Shown: in pieces, positions 8,079 through 16,397 of the stretch
Numbering within the stretch: the stretch's first letter is position 1
How the letters are laid out: each line of letters starts with the position of its first letter
NCBI GenBank assembly: GCA_963725155.1
Contig: CAVRXU010000004.1
Location: 114,993 to 178,992 of the forward strand
DNA length: 64,000 nt
Origin: DATDAH01 sp963725155
GTDB lineage: Bacteria > Actinomycetota > Acidimicrobiia > Acidimicrobiales > DATDAH01
Direction of reading: 5' to 3'
The notes under the pieces: model-generated
The model's input: the letters and a program-made list of their open reading frames with translations, nothing else
The model's database searches: none
Told to the model about the DNA's origin: nothing
Position numbers and translations under genes: made by a program

Positions 8079-11000
8079 GTGACCGACAACGCCGAGACGT
8101 CCGGCCCGTACCCGGTCGTCACGCCCAACGCCGACTACCCCGCCGTCGAGCGCGGCGTGCTGGAGCGCTGGGCGGCCGACCGCACCTTCGAGCGCTCGGT
8201 CGAGCAGCGCCCGGCCGACGACGAGTACGTCTTCTACGACGGCCCCCCGTTCGCCAACGGCCTCCCGCACTACGGCCACTTCCTCACCGGTTACGTGAAG
8301 GATGTCGTCCCGCGCTACCAGACCATGCGGGGCCACCGGGTCGACCGGCGCTTCGGTTGGGACTGCCATGGCCTCCCGGCCGAGATCGAGGCCGAGCGCC
8401 AGCTGGGCGTGTCCGGTCGCCGCCAGATCCAGGAGTACGGCATCGAGCGCTTCAACGACCACTGCCGGACGTCGGTGCAGCAGTACACGGCGGACTGGGA
8501 GCAGTACGTCACCCGCATGGCGCGCTGGGTCGACTTCGAGAACGACTACAAGACCATGGACGTCTCCTACATGGAGAGTGTCATCTGGGCCTTCAAGCGG
8601 CTCTGGGACAAGGGCCTCGTCTACAAGGCGTACCGGGTCATGCCCTATTCGTGGGGGGCCGAGACGCCGCTCTCGAACTTCGAGATCCGCCTGGACGACG
8701 CCACTCGGCCCCGTCAGGACCCGGCCCTCACCGTGGCGTTCCGGTTGACCCCGGTCGAAGGTGACCCCGGGCCGCTGTCGATCCTGGTCTGGACGACCAC
8801 CCCGTGGACGCTGCCGTCGAACCTGGCGCTGGCGGTCGGGGGCGACATCGCCTACGCCGTGCTGAAGGACCCCGACAGCGACCAGCACTACGTGTTGGGT
8901 GAGGCCACGATCCACAAGTACGAGGCGCAGGTCGGGGGCTATGAGCGGGTGGGGACGCTGACCGGGGACGATCTGGCCGAGCGCCGTTACGAGCCGCTGT
9001 TCCCGTACTTCGCCGACCACGCCAACAGCTTCCGGGTCCTGGTCGGTGCCTACGTCGACGTCGAGGAGGGCACCGGGATCGTCCACCTGGCGCCGGGCTT
9101 CGGCGAGGAGGACCAGCGGGTCTGTGAAGCCGCAGGCATCGAGCTGGTCGTCCCGGTCGACGACGCCGGCCGCTTCACCGCCGAGGTGCCGGACTGGGAA
9201 GGCGAGAACGTCTTCGACGCCAACCCCGAGGTCATCAAGACGCTGAAGGAGCTGGGTGTCGTGGTTCGCCACGACACCATCGAGCACAACTACCCCCACT
9301 GCTGGCGGACCGACACGCCGATCATCTACAAGGCCGTCGACTCCTGGTTCGTGGAGGTCACCGCCTTCCGGGACCGCCTCGTCGAGCTGAACCAGGAGAT
9401 CAACTGGATCCCCGACCACGTCCGGGACGGCGCCTTCGGTCGCTGGCTGGAGGGGGCCCGGGACTGGTCGATCAGCCGCAACCGCTTTTGGGGCTCACCC
9501 ATCCCGGTGTGGCAGAGCGACGACCCGGCGTACCCCCGCACGGACGTCTACGGGAGCCTCGACGAGATCGAGGCCGACTTCGGCGTCCGCCCCGATGACC
9601 TGCACCGGCCGACGGTCGACGACCTGGTCCGCCCCAACCCCGACGACCCCACTGGGAAGTCGATGATGCGGCGGGTGCCCGAAGTCCTGGACTGCTGGTT
9701 CGACTCCGGCTCCATGCCCTACGCCCAGGTCCACTACCCCTTCGAGAACCAGGCGTGGTTCGAGGACCACTTCCCCGCCGACTTCATCGTCGAGTACATC
9801 GCCCAGACCCGAGGTTGGTTCTACACGCTGCACGTGCTGTCCACGGCCCTGTTCGACAGGCCGCCGTTCCAGAACGTGATCTGCCATGGGATCCTGCTGG
9901 CCGAGGGCGGCCGCAAGATCTCCAAGCGCCTGCGCAACTACCCCGAGCCCGACCTGGTGTTCAACACCCACGGGGCCGACGCCCTGCGCTGGTACTTCAT
10001 GTCCTCGCCGATCCTGCGGGGCCTCGACCTGCAGATCGACAAGGAGGGGACCAAGATCGCCGAGGTGGTGCGCACCGTGCTGCACCCGCTCTGGTCGGCG
10101 TACCACTTCTTCACCCTCTACGCGAACGTCGACGGCCACCGCGCGACCTTTCGCACCGACGCCACCGACACCCTCGACCGGTACATCCTGGCCAAGACCC
10201 ACGACCTGGTCGCTCGGACCACCGAGACCATGGACGCCTACGACATCGCCGGGGCCTGCGCCGAGGTGCAGGCCTTCAACGAGGTCCTCAACAACTGGTA
10301 CATCCGCCGGAGCCGGGACCGCTTCTGGGCCGCGTCGTCCGACGCCACCGCGGCCGACAAGGCCGACGCCTACGACACCCTCTACACGGTGCTCGTCACC
10401 CTCTGCCGGGTGGCGGCCCCTCTCCTGCCGCTCCTGGCCGACGAGATCCACCGGGGGCTGGTCGGCGGCGACAGCGTCCACCTGGACGACTGGCCGTCGG
10501 TCGACGACTTCCCGGGCGACGACGAGTTGGTGGCCGCGATGGACCGGGTGCGCCAGGTCGCCTCGACCACCTTGTCGCTTCGTGACGCCGAGCGCCTGCG
10601 GGTCCGCCTGCCGCTGCCGAAGCTGACCGTCGCCGGTCCGGGTGCCGCGGAGCTCCAGGGCTTCCTCGACCTGCTGTGCGACGAGGTCAACGTGAAGGAG
10701 GTCGTGCTCGAGGACGACCCCTCGACGCTGGCCACGTTCCGCCTGAAGCCGAACGGCAAGGAGTTGGGCCCCCTCCTCGGCGGCGCCGTCCAGGACGTCA
10801 TGAAGGCGGCGCGCGACGGCGACTGGACCCCAGGGCCCGACGGCACGGTCGTGGTCGCCGGACACACGCTGGCGCCGGGCCAGTTCGAGCTGGCGGTCGA
10901 AGCGGGTGAGTCCGGGGCCACGGCCGCGTTGCCCGGCAACGACACGGTCGTCCAGCTCGACACCGAGCTGACCGACGACCTCCGGGCCGAAGGCATGGCC

Positions 11001-11237
11001 CGGGACCTGGCCCGCCTCGTCCAGCAGGCCCGCAAGGACCGCGGCCTTGCCGTGACCGATCGCATCGCCTTGTCGGTCCAACTGCCCGAGCCGGTGGCCG
11101 CCGCCCTTCGACAGTTCGAGGCCGAGATCACCGGGCAGGTCCTCGCTTCGTCCGTGAGCTACGAGGCCGACGGCGACCTCCCCCACGCCGGCGAGATCGA
11201 CGGCCACCCAGTGCGCTTCGACCTCTCGGTGGCCTGA
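8079..11237 (+). CDS. ileS: Isoleucyl-tRNA synthetase, type 2 (eukaryote-like)
   Basis: Class Ia synthetase of 1052 residues that charges tRNA-Ile. The HIGH motif appears as HYGH at 64-67 and the KMSKS motif as KISKR near residue 613, followed by LRNYPEP. The surrounding string RFGWDCHGLPAE is characteristic of the type 2, eukaryote-like IleRS clade, which is naturally insensitive to mupirocin, rather than of the usual bacterial type 1. The CP1 editing domain lies between the two motifs and the anticodon-binding domain follows. GTG start at 8079. A TAGGCT element at 8042 may be its -10 box. Confidence 0.96.
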   Translation: MTDNAETSGPYPVVTPNADYPAVERGVLERWAADRTFERSVEQRPADDEYVFYDGPPFANGLPHYGHFLTGYVKDVVPRYQTMRGHRVDRRFGWDCHGLPAEIEAERQLGVSGRRQIQEYGIERFNDHCRTSVQQYTADWEQYVTRMARWVDFENDYKTMDVSYMESVIWAFKRLWDKGLVYKAYRVMPYSWGAETPLSNFEIRLDDATRPRQDPALTVAFRLTPVEGDPGPLSILVWTTTPWTLPSNLALAVGGDIAYAVLKDPDSDQHYVLGEATIHKYEAQVGGYERVGTLTGDDLAERRYEPLFPYFADHANSFRVLVGAYVDVEEGTGIVHLAPGFGEEDQRVCEAAGIELVVPVDDAGRFTAEVPDWEGENVFDANPEVIKTLKELGVVVRHDTIEHNYPHCWRTDTPIIYKAVDSWFVEVTAFRDRLVELNQEINWIPDHVRDGAFGRWLEGARDWSISRNRFWGSPIPVWQSDDPAYPRTDVYGSLDEIEADFGVRPDDLHRPTVDDLVRPNPDDPTGKSMMRRVPEVLDCWFDSGSMPYAQVHYPFENQAWFEDHFPADFIVEYIAQTRGWFYTLHVLSTALFDRPPFQNVICHGILLAEGGRKISKRLRNYPEPDLVFNTHGADALRWYFMSSPILRGLDLQIDKEGTKIAEVVRTVLHPLWSAYHFFTLYANVDGHRATFRTDATDTLDRYILAKTHDLVARTTETMDAYDIAGACAEVQAFNEVLNNWYIRRSRDRFWAASSDATAADKADAYDTLYTVLVTLCRVAAPLLPLLADEIHRGLVGGDSVHLDDWPSVDDFPGDDELVAAMDRVRQVASTTLSLRDAERLRVRLPLPKLTVAGPGAAELQGFLDLLCDEVNVKEVVLEDDPSTLATFRLKPNGKELGPLLGGAVQDVMKAARDGDWTPGPDGTVVVAGHTLAPGQFELAVEAGESGATAALPGNDTVVQLDTELTDDLRAEGMARDLARLVQQARKDRGLAVTDRIALSVQLPEPVAAALRQFEAEITGQVLASSVSYEADGDLPHAGEIDGHPVRFDLSVA

Positions 11238-11466
11238 CCTCGTTGTATCCGCTCGCCCTTGACCTCAACCGGCCTCAGGTCCTTACGAGCCGGCATGCCG
11301 ATCCGCCGCTGAGGCGACCCCCACGACGGTTCTGAGCCGGCCGTCGCCACTGCGCCCTGACCGATCACCGGTCGGGCTGCTGCGGGCGGCACGTGACCCA
11401 CTCCGCCCAGAAAAACCCGGTGAAAGCGTTGCGGGAAGATTGACAACCAACTAGAGTTCAGTACAG

Positions 11467-12732
11467 ATGTTCGATTCACCTCCCACCCCCGGACCCCACC
11501 AGGACCTCCTCGCCCAGGACCCGTCCGCGCTGGCGGACCGGGCCAAAGGGCTCCAGGAACGCCGGGACCGCCTCGATGCCGAAGAGGCCGAGCTCTTGAT
11601 CGAGATCGAGGTCCTGCGGGCCAAAGGCCGCGACTACTTCCGGGACACCGCCGCCTGGCTCCGTCAGAACACCGGCATCGCCCGCGCCACCGCCCGGACC
11701 CGGACCCACGTCGCCCGCCAGCTCGCGGCATTGCCGGGAGCGCGGGACGGCGTGGGCTCAGGGCCGGATCGGGTTCGATCACGCCCGGGTCCTGGCCGAC
11801 CACGCCGACAGCCCCCACCGCGACAACCTGTTGGACCAACAGGACGAGATCATCGGCTGGGCTGTCACCCTCGACGCCGAAGGTGTTCCGGGACCGGATG
11901 GGCGACTGGGCCCGCGACCTCGACGAAGCCCGCGACGCCGGCCAATCACCGGTGGAGCGGCAGCGCCGGCGCCGCAAGGTGATCCGGTCCCGGACCAAAG
12001 ACGGCCTGCACCGCACCGTCCTGGAACTCGACGACGAGGCCGACGCCGTCTTCTACAGCGCCGGTCCGCGACGCCGCCGCGGAGATGCAACGCGCCGACC
12101 GGAAGGCCAAACTGCGGCCCGAACAGCAGCGCAGCTTCGGTCAGCTCCTGGCCGACGCCGTGGTGGAGGTGGCCCGCCGCTCCCGGGGCGCCGATGTCAT
12201 CACCAAGCACCGGGCCCGCCCCGTCATCCTGGCCCTGACCGAGATGTCGGTGCTGTGGGACCAGCTCAAGGTGCGGGGCTGGTGCCAACTCGATGACGGC
12301 ACCCGCCTCACCGCCAACCAGATCCGCCGCCTGGCCTGTGAAGCCGACATCATCCCCATGGTCCTCGACGACCACGGCGTCCCCCTCGATGTCGGCCGGA
12401 CCGTCCGTTTCGCCACCCACAAACAACGTCTCGCCCTCCGGGCCTTGCACCCGACCTGCGCCGCGGAAGGCTGTGACGTCGAGTTCGACTGGTGCGAGAT
12501 CCACCATCTCCGCCCCTGGGAACACGGCGGGCGCACCGACCTCGACAACCTCGTGCCCCTGTGCTCGTACCACCATCACTGGGTGCACGAGTGCGGCATC
12601 GAGCCCGAGATCCTCCCCGACCGCACCCTGCGCATGGTCCCCCTCCCCCTCACCCCCGCCCCCCAACGCCGCCGCGGCCGCGACCTCACCATGGGCAACG
12701 CACCACCAGACCGTGTGCCCACCCGCGGCTGA
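11467..12732 (+). pseudogene. DUF222/HNH (13E12-family) endonuclease, broken by three frameshifts
   Basis: Three reading frames together give one recognisable DUF222-HNH protein. Frame 1 from ATG 11467 carries the N-terminal helical domain up to HVARQLAALPGARD (about 11750). The homologous continuation GRIGFDHARVLADHAD is in the second frame (11759-11880), VFRDRMGDWARDLDEARDAG in the third (11883-12060), and MQRADRKAKLRPEQQ onward back in the first frame (from 12085). The C-terminus contains the HNH motif (CDVEFDWCEIHHLRPWEHGG, then DNLVPLCSYHHHWVHE). Each shift is in the same direction (one extra base or two missing). The intact protein would be about 420 residues, normal for this selfish-looking multicopy family. 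Confidence 0.82.
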
Positions 12733-12777
12733 CGCGGGACCCCGCCAACCCGACACACCCCCCCGACCCTCACCCCA

Positions 12778-12810
12778 ACCGCCCGCAGCCACCCCCCGGC
12801 CGCGGGCGGT
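12778..12810. terminator. GC-rich hairpin between convergent genes
   Basis: ACCGCCCGC at 12778-12786 and GCGGGCGGT at 12802-12810 form a perfect 9-bp stem with a 15-nt loop that can pair further (GCC/GGC). It sits between the 3' end of the DUF222 pseudogene and the 3' end of the WYL gene. No U-tract follows on either strand, so termination is likely but not certain. Confidence 0.4.
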
Positions 12811-12827
12811 GCCGCGTCACGGGCGGC

Positions 12828-13787
12828 CTACCGGGAACCGGTCAACAGGCGACGGCCGAGGGCCTTGAGCTCGGCGCGCAGCTCGGGTGGGTCGCGCACC
12901 TCGAAGGCGAAGGGCAGGGCGACCAGATAGCGGGCGATCCAGTCGAGCTCGTTGGCCCCGAGGCGCAGCAACGTCCCGCCCCTGGTCGCGGTCAGCGTGC
13001 CCACGGTCGGAGCGACCTCGGCGGTGGCGGCATCGAGGTCGGCGTGGAGGAGGACCTCGGCCTGCCAGTCGTAGGCGGCCAGGGCGACGCCCTCGAGCAC
13101 CATCGACGCCGCGTCGGGCTCTTCGCCTCGGCGAAAGCGGTGCCCGGTCAGCACCGGGGTCCGCATGCGGTCCGCCCGGAAGGTGCGCCAGTCGATCCGA
13201 TCCAGGTCGTGGGCGACCAGGTACCAACGGTGATCGGCGCTGACGAGGGCGTAGGGCTCGACCCGTCGACTGCTCTCGGCTCCGCTGTTGTCCTCGTAGT
13301 CGAAGTGGATGCGTTCGGCGCGTCGACAGCCCTGGGCGAGGGTCAGGAGCACGTCGGCGTTCACCTGCGGCCGCCCGCCCGAGGCCGCACCCACGAGAAC
13401 GGTCGCCGCGTTCAACGCCCGCACCCGATCGCGCAGACGGACCGGGAGCACCTGCTCCAGCTTGGCCAGCGCGGCGATCGCGGCATCGTCGTGACCGGCC
13501 ACGCCCAGGGTGGCCGCGGCGCGCAGGCCCATGGCGACGGCCACGGCCTCGTCGTCGGTGAGGAGCAGCGGGGGGAGCACGCCACCGGCGCCCAGCTGGT
13601 AGCCGCCGGCCCGCCCGGGCTCGGCGTTCACCGGGTAGCCCAGGTCCCGCAGGCGGGTGACGTCCCGGCGCACGGTGCGAGGTGTGGTGCCCAGCCGCTC
13701 GGCCAGCTCGCCGGCCGTCCAGTGGGGCCGGGCCTGGAGCAGCGAGAGCAGGGCCAACAGGCGACCGGCCGGGGATTCCACGGTCAT
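12828..13787 (-). CDS. WYL-domain transcriptional regulator (HTH-11/DeoR-like)
   Basis: A 319-residue regulator: N-terminal winged helix (WTAGELAERLGTTPRTVRRD, about residues 23-42) followed by a WYL domain with the pattern EPYALVSADHRWYLVAHD that holds the W-Y-L residues, and a C-terminal WCX extension. WYL proteins sense ligands, often nucleic acids or nucleotides, and frequently control stress or defence genes. The ATG at 13787 is preceded by a clear AGGAG (minus strand, 13796-13800), so it is preferred to the GTG at 13793. No operon partner is apparent, since the next gene on this side is convergent. Confidence 0.88.
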   Translation of the reverse strand: MTVESPAGRLLALLSLLQARPHWTAGELAERLGTTPRTVRRDVTRLRDLGYPVNAEPGRAGGYQLGAGGVLPPLLLTDDEAVAVAMGLRAAATLGVAGHDDAAIAALAKLEQVLPVRLRDRVRALNAATVLVGAASGGRPQVNADVLLTLAQGCRRAERIHFDYEDNSGAESSRRVEPYALVSADHRWYLVAHDLDRIDWRTFRADRMRTPVLTGHRFRRGEEPDAASMVLEGVALAAYDWQAEVLLHADLDAATAEVAPTVGTLTATRGGTLLRLGANELDWIARYLVALPFAFEVRDPPELRAELKALGRRLLTGSR

Positions 13788-13843
13788 GAGCACTTCTCCT
13801 AATGCGGACCGGATCGGTCCGGGTTCTGTGCGACCGTACCTCC

Positions 13844-14020
13844 ATGCTCAACGACGTGGTCATGGAAGCACTGATTCGGGACCGACAGGCCGGACTCCAC
13901 GCCGACGGGGCCCTCCGTCTTCCCGGTCCGCGCCGTCGCTGGCGGGCCCGGTTGGGTCGCGCGACCGCGATCGACTATCCCCAGCCGGCGCGGCGCCAGT
14001 CCCGGCACCAGCCCAGGTAG
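13844..14020 (+). CDS. Possible small basic protein
   Basis: A 58-codon open frame divergent from the WYL gene. The product (MLNDVVMEALIRDRQAGL, then an Arg-rich stretch with RWRARLGRA) resembles in style the many small Arg-rich actinobacterial proteins of unknown function. Its last 45 nt overlap the end of the convergent gene at 13975. No Shine-Dalgarno sequence is evident. It may be spurious. Confidence 0.3.
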   Translation: MLNDVVMEALIRDRQAGLHADGALRLPGPRRRWRARLGRATAIDYPQPARRQSRHQPR

Positions 14021-14256
14021 GCGACGACGTCGTCGGGCTCCGGCGGGTGGTCGGTCGTGCCGTACGCGGTGAGCAGGCGGAAGCGCAGGTAGGCCGGATC
14101 GGGCAGGGGCAGCGGGGGCCAGCGGTGCCACCAGCCCCGGGGGGCGAGCACGAAGATCTGGCGCACGGCGATCAGCCAGAGGCGGGGGCGAGCCAGCACG
14201 GCGCCGACCACCGGAAGCCACGCCCGGGGCGATGGGAGGGGCGCGTCGGTCGCCAT
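13975..14256 (-). CDS. Conserved small hypothetical protein
   Basis: A 93-residue protein starting at ATG 14256, divergent from moxR with only 27 nt between starts. It contains a hydrophobic, tryptophan-rich stretch (WLPVVGAVLARPRLWLIAVRQ, then APRGWWHRWPPLPLP), an aromatic core (YLRFRLLTAYG) and a C-terminal VVAYLGWCRDWRR. This looks like a real small actinobacterial protein, possibly membrane-associated, but I do not recognise a named family. Its position back to back with moxR suggests shared regulation from the short intergenic region. Confidence 0.65.
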   Translation of the reverse strand: MATDAPLPSPRAWLPVVGAVLARPRLWLIAVRQIFVLAPRGWWHRWPPLPLPDPAYLRFRLLTAYGTTDHPPEPDDVVAYLGWCRDWRRAGWG

Positions 14257-14283
14257 GCGGGATCGCAACCTACCCTGTGCCCG

Positions 14284-15255
14284 ATGGCGACCCTGGAGGC
14301 CGACGACCACCTCGCCACGGCTACGGCCGTGCTGGCCCGGATCGCCGACAACGTCGAGCGGGTCATCCGGGGCAAACGTGACGTCGTGGAGCTGGTGCTG
14401 CTCTGTCTGGTGGCCGAGGGCCACCTTCTCGTGGAGGATGTGCCGGGGGTGGGCAAGACCAGCTTGGCCAAGGCGCTGGCCCGTTCGCTGGACGTTTCGT
14501 TCGGTCGCATCCAGTTCACACCGGACCTGCTGCCGTCCGACGTCGTCGGGGTCTCGGTGTTCAACCGCGAGACCCAACAGTTCTCCTTCCGCGCCGGTCC
14601 TGTGTTCGCCGGTGTCGTGCTGGCCGACGAGATCAACCGCGCCTCCCCCAAGACCCAGTCCGCCCTCCTGGAGGCCATGGCCGAGGAACAGGTCACCGTG
14701 GACGGGGTCACCTATCCGCTGAGCCGCCCCTTCATCGTCATCGCCACGCAGAACCCCATCGAGCACGAGGGCACCTACGCCCTCCCCGAGAGCCAGCTCG
14801 ACCGCTTCCTCATGCGGGTCGCCATCGGCTATCCCTCCCCCAACGCCGAGTTGGACCTGCTCGAGCACCAGACCGACGCCCCTGCGCTGAACGACCTCAC
14901 ACCCGTGGCCGACGCCGACGACCTGGCCGCCCTGGTCCGGGCTGCGGCGTCCATCCACGTCGCCCCCGCCCTGCGCCAGTACCTGGTCGAGCTGGCGGCT
15001 GCCTCCCGCAGCCACCCGGACCTCGGCCTCGGCATGTCACCGCGCGCCACGCTCAGCCTGCTGCGGGTCAGTCGGGTCCGGGCCCTGTCGGCCGGCCGCG
15101 CCTTCGCCACCCCCGACGACGTCAAGGCCCTGGTCCGCCCCGTGCTGGCTCATCGGCTGACCACCAGCGGGGACGCCCGCCTCCGGGGCATCTCGCCCGA
15201 GGACGTGCTCGGCGAGCTGGTGGACACGGTCCCCATACCCCGCGCCGCCCGTTGA
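14284..15255 (+). CDS. MoxR-family AAA+ ATPase
   Basis: A 323-residue MoxR ATPase, a chaperone-like AAA+ protein thought to remodel or activate partner proteins. Walker A is GVGKTSLAKAL (about 57-67), Walker B LADEINRASPKTQ, followed by the family string IATQNPIEHEGTYALPESQLDRF. The start at 14284 is supported by TACCCT ending 7 nt upstream. It is the first gene of a moxR-DUF58-transglutaminase operon, a common actinobacterial arrangement; its stop overlaps the TTG start of the DUF58 gene. Confidence 0.94.
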   Translation: MATLEADDHLATATAVLARIADNVERVIRGKRDVVELVLLCLVAEGHLLVEDVPGVGKTSLAKALARSLDVSFGRIQFTPDLLPSDVVGVSVFNRETQQFSFRAGPVFAGVVLADEINRASPKTQSALLEAMAEEQVTVDGVTYPLSRPFIVIATQNPIEHEGTYALPESQLDRFLMRVAIGYPSPNAELDLLEHQTDAPALNDLTPVADADDLAALVRAAASIHVAPALRQYLVELAAASRSHPDLGLGMSPRATLSLLRVSRVRALSAGRAFATPDDVKALVRPVLAHRLTTSGDARLRGISPEDVLGELVDTVPIPRAAR

Positions 15256-16397
15256 GGCTGCTGACCCGCGCCGGGTGGGGGGTCCTCCTCGCTTGCGGGG
15301 TCGCCCTCCTCAGCGGTTGGCTCTTCGGCCTCCCGGAGCTGCTCATCCTGGGCGTGTCGTTGCTCGTGCTCCTCGTGGGTGCGGGGGCTACGACGATGTT
15401 CACCTCGTTGCGCCTGGAGGTGGTGCGCAGCCTGCATCCCGACCGGGTCCATGCCGGATCGGCCAGCCGGGTCGAGGTCCTGGTTCGCAACCGGGGTCGG
15501 CGGCGCACCCCGGTCCTCACCCTGCGCGACGGCGTGTCGGGCACGGCCGGGGCCGAGCTGCTCCTCGCCCCCCTCGAGTGCAACGGCCGGATCCGGGCCG
15601 CCTACCGCCTCCCGACCCGGCGCCGCGGCGTGATCACCGTCGGCCCCCTCGAGGTCGAGCTGGGTGACCCCTTCGGCCTCACCCAGGTGGCCGTCATCGC
15701 CGCCCCGGCGTCGACGCTGGTGGTCTACCCGGCGGTGGAAGACGTGGCTGCCGCGTCCCGCTCCGACGGGATGGACCCCCACGGGTGGAGGACACCCGGC
15801 CTGCAGACCGGCGGCGACGAGTTCCACTCCTTGCGCCCGTACGTGATGGGCGACGACCTGCGCCGCGTCCACTGGCCGTCGACCGCCCGCCGGGACGAGC
15901 TGACCGTCCGCCAGGACGAGCGCCACCAGCAGGGCCGTACGACCGTGCTGCTCGACGTCCGCCGCGCCGTGCACACCGACGAGAGCTTCGAACGGGCGGT
16001 GTCCGCCGCCGCCAGCCTGCTCGTGGCGGCCGTCCGTCGCGGCGACGAGGTCCGCCTCGTCGCCACCGACGGGACCGACTCGGGCTACGGCGCCGGGCCC
16101 ACGTCCGTCAGCGCCATGCTCGAGTACCTGGCCGCAGTGGCCACCACCGACCGGGGCGACGAGGTCCGGGTCGACCACCCCGGGACCCTCGTGGCCCTGA
16201 CCACGCCCGCCGGGGTGTCGACCACCGGCTCCGCGGCCGGGCCGGGGCGTCGCTTCCTGGTCGTGTTCGAACGCTCGCCCGAGGACGGATCCGGCGCGAT
16301 CGCGGGGCCGAGCACCATCCGGGTCGGGGTCGATCAGTCCTTCGCCGCGGCGTGGGGCGCGGACGCGCCGACCCCGGCGCTGCGGAGCCCGGCATGA
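15252..16397 (+). CDS. DUF58 protein (MoxR partner, vWA-like)
   Basis: A 381-residue protein. Two hydrophobic segments at the N-terminus (about residues 8-25 and 30-48) are followed by a beta-rich region and the DUF58 core, with the typical GDDLRRVHWPSTARRDEL (GxDxRxIxWxxxAR). DUF58 proteins travel with MoxR ATPases; the C-terminal part resembles a vWA fold. TTG start at 15252 overlaps the moxR stop by 4 nt; the stop overlaps the next ATG (ATGA). All three genes of the operon are therefore coupled. Function is likely to be in envelope protein maturation, by inference. Confidence 0.88.
   Translation: MRLLTRAGWGVLLACGVALLSGWLFGLPELLILGVSLLVLLVGAGATTMFTSLRLEVVRSLHPDRVHAGSASRVEVLVRNRGRRRTPVLTLRDGVSGTAGAELLLAPLECNGRIRAAYRLPTRRRGVITVGPLEVELGDPFGLTQVAVIAAPASTLVVYPAVEDVAAASRSDGMDPHGWRTPGLQTGGDEFHSLRPYVMGDDLRRVHWPSTARRDELTVRQDERHQQGRTTVLLDVRRAVHTDESFERAVSAAASLLVAAVRRGDEVRLVATDGTDSGYGAGPTSVSAMLEYLAAVATTDRGDEVRVDHPGTLVALTTPAGVSTTGSAAGPGRRFLVVFERSPEDGSGAIAGPSTIRVGVDQSFAAAWGADAPTPALRSPA

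Noticed and set aside
11440..11467. TTGACA followed by TACAGA just before the DUF222 pseudogene
   Set aside because: The spacing is 16 nt but the -10 would overlap the start codon, so transcription would begin inside the gene; evidence too thin for a promoter entry.
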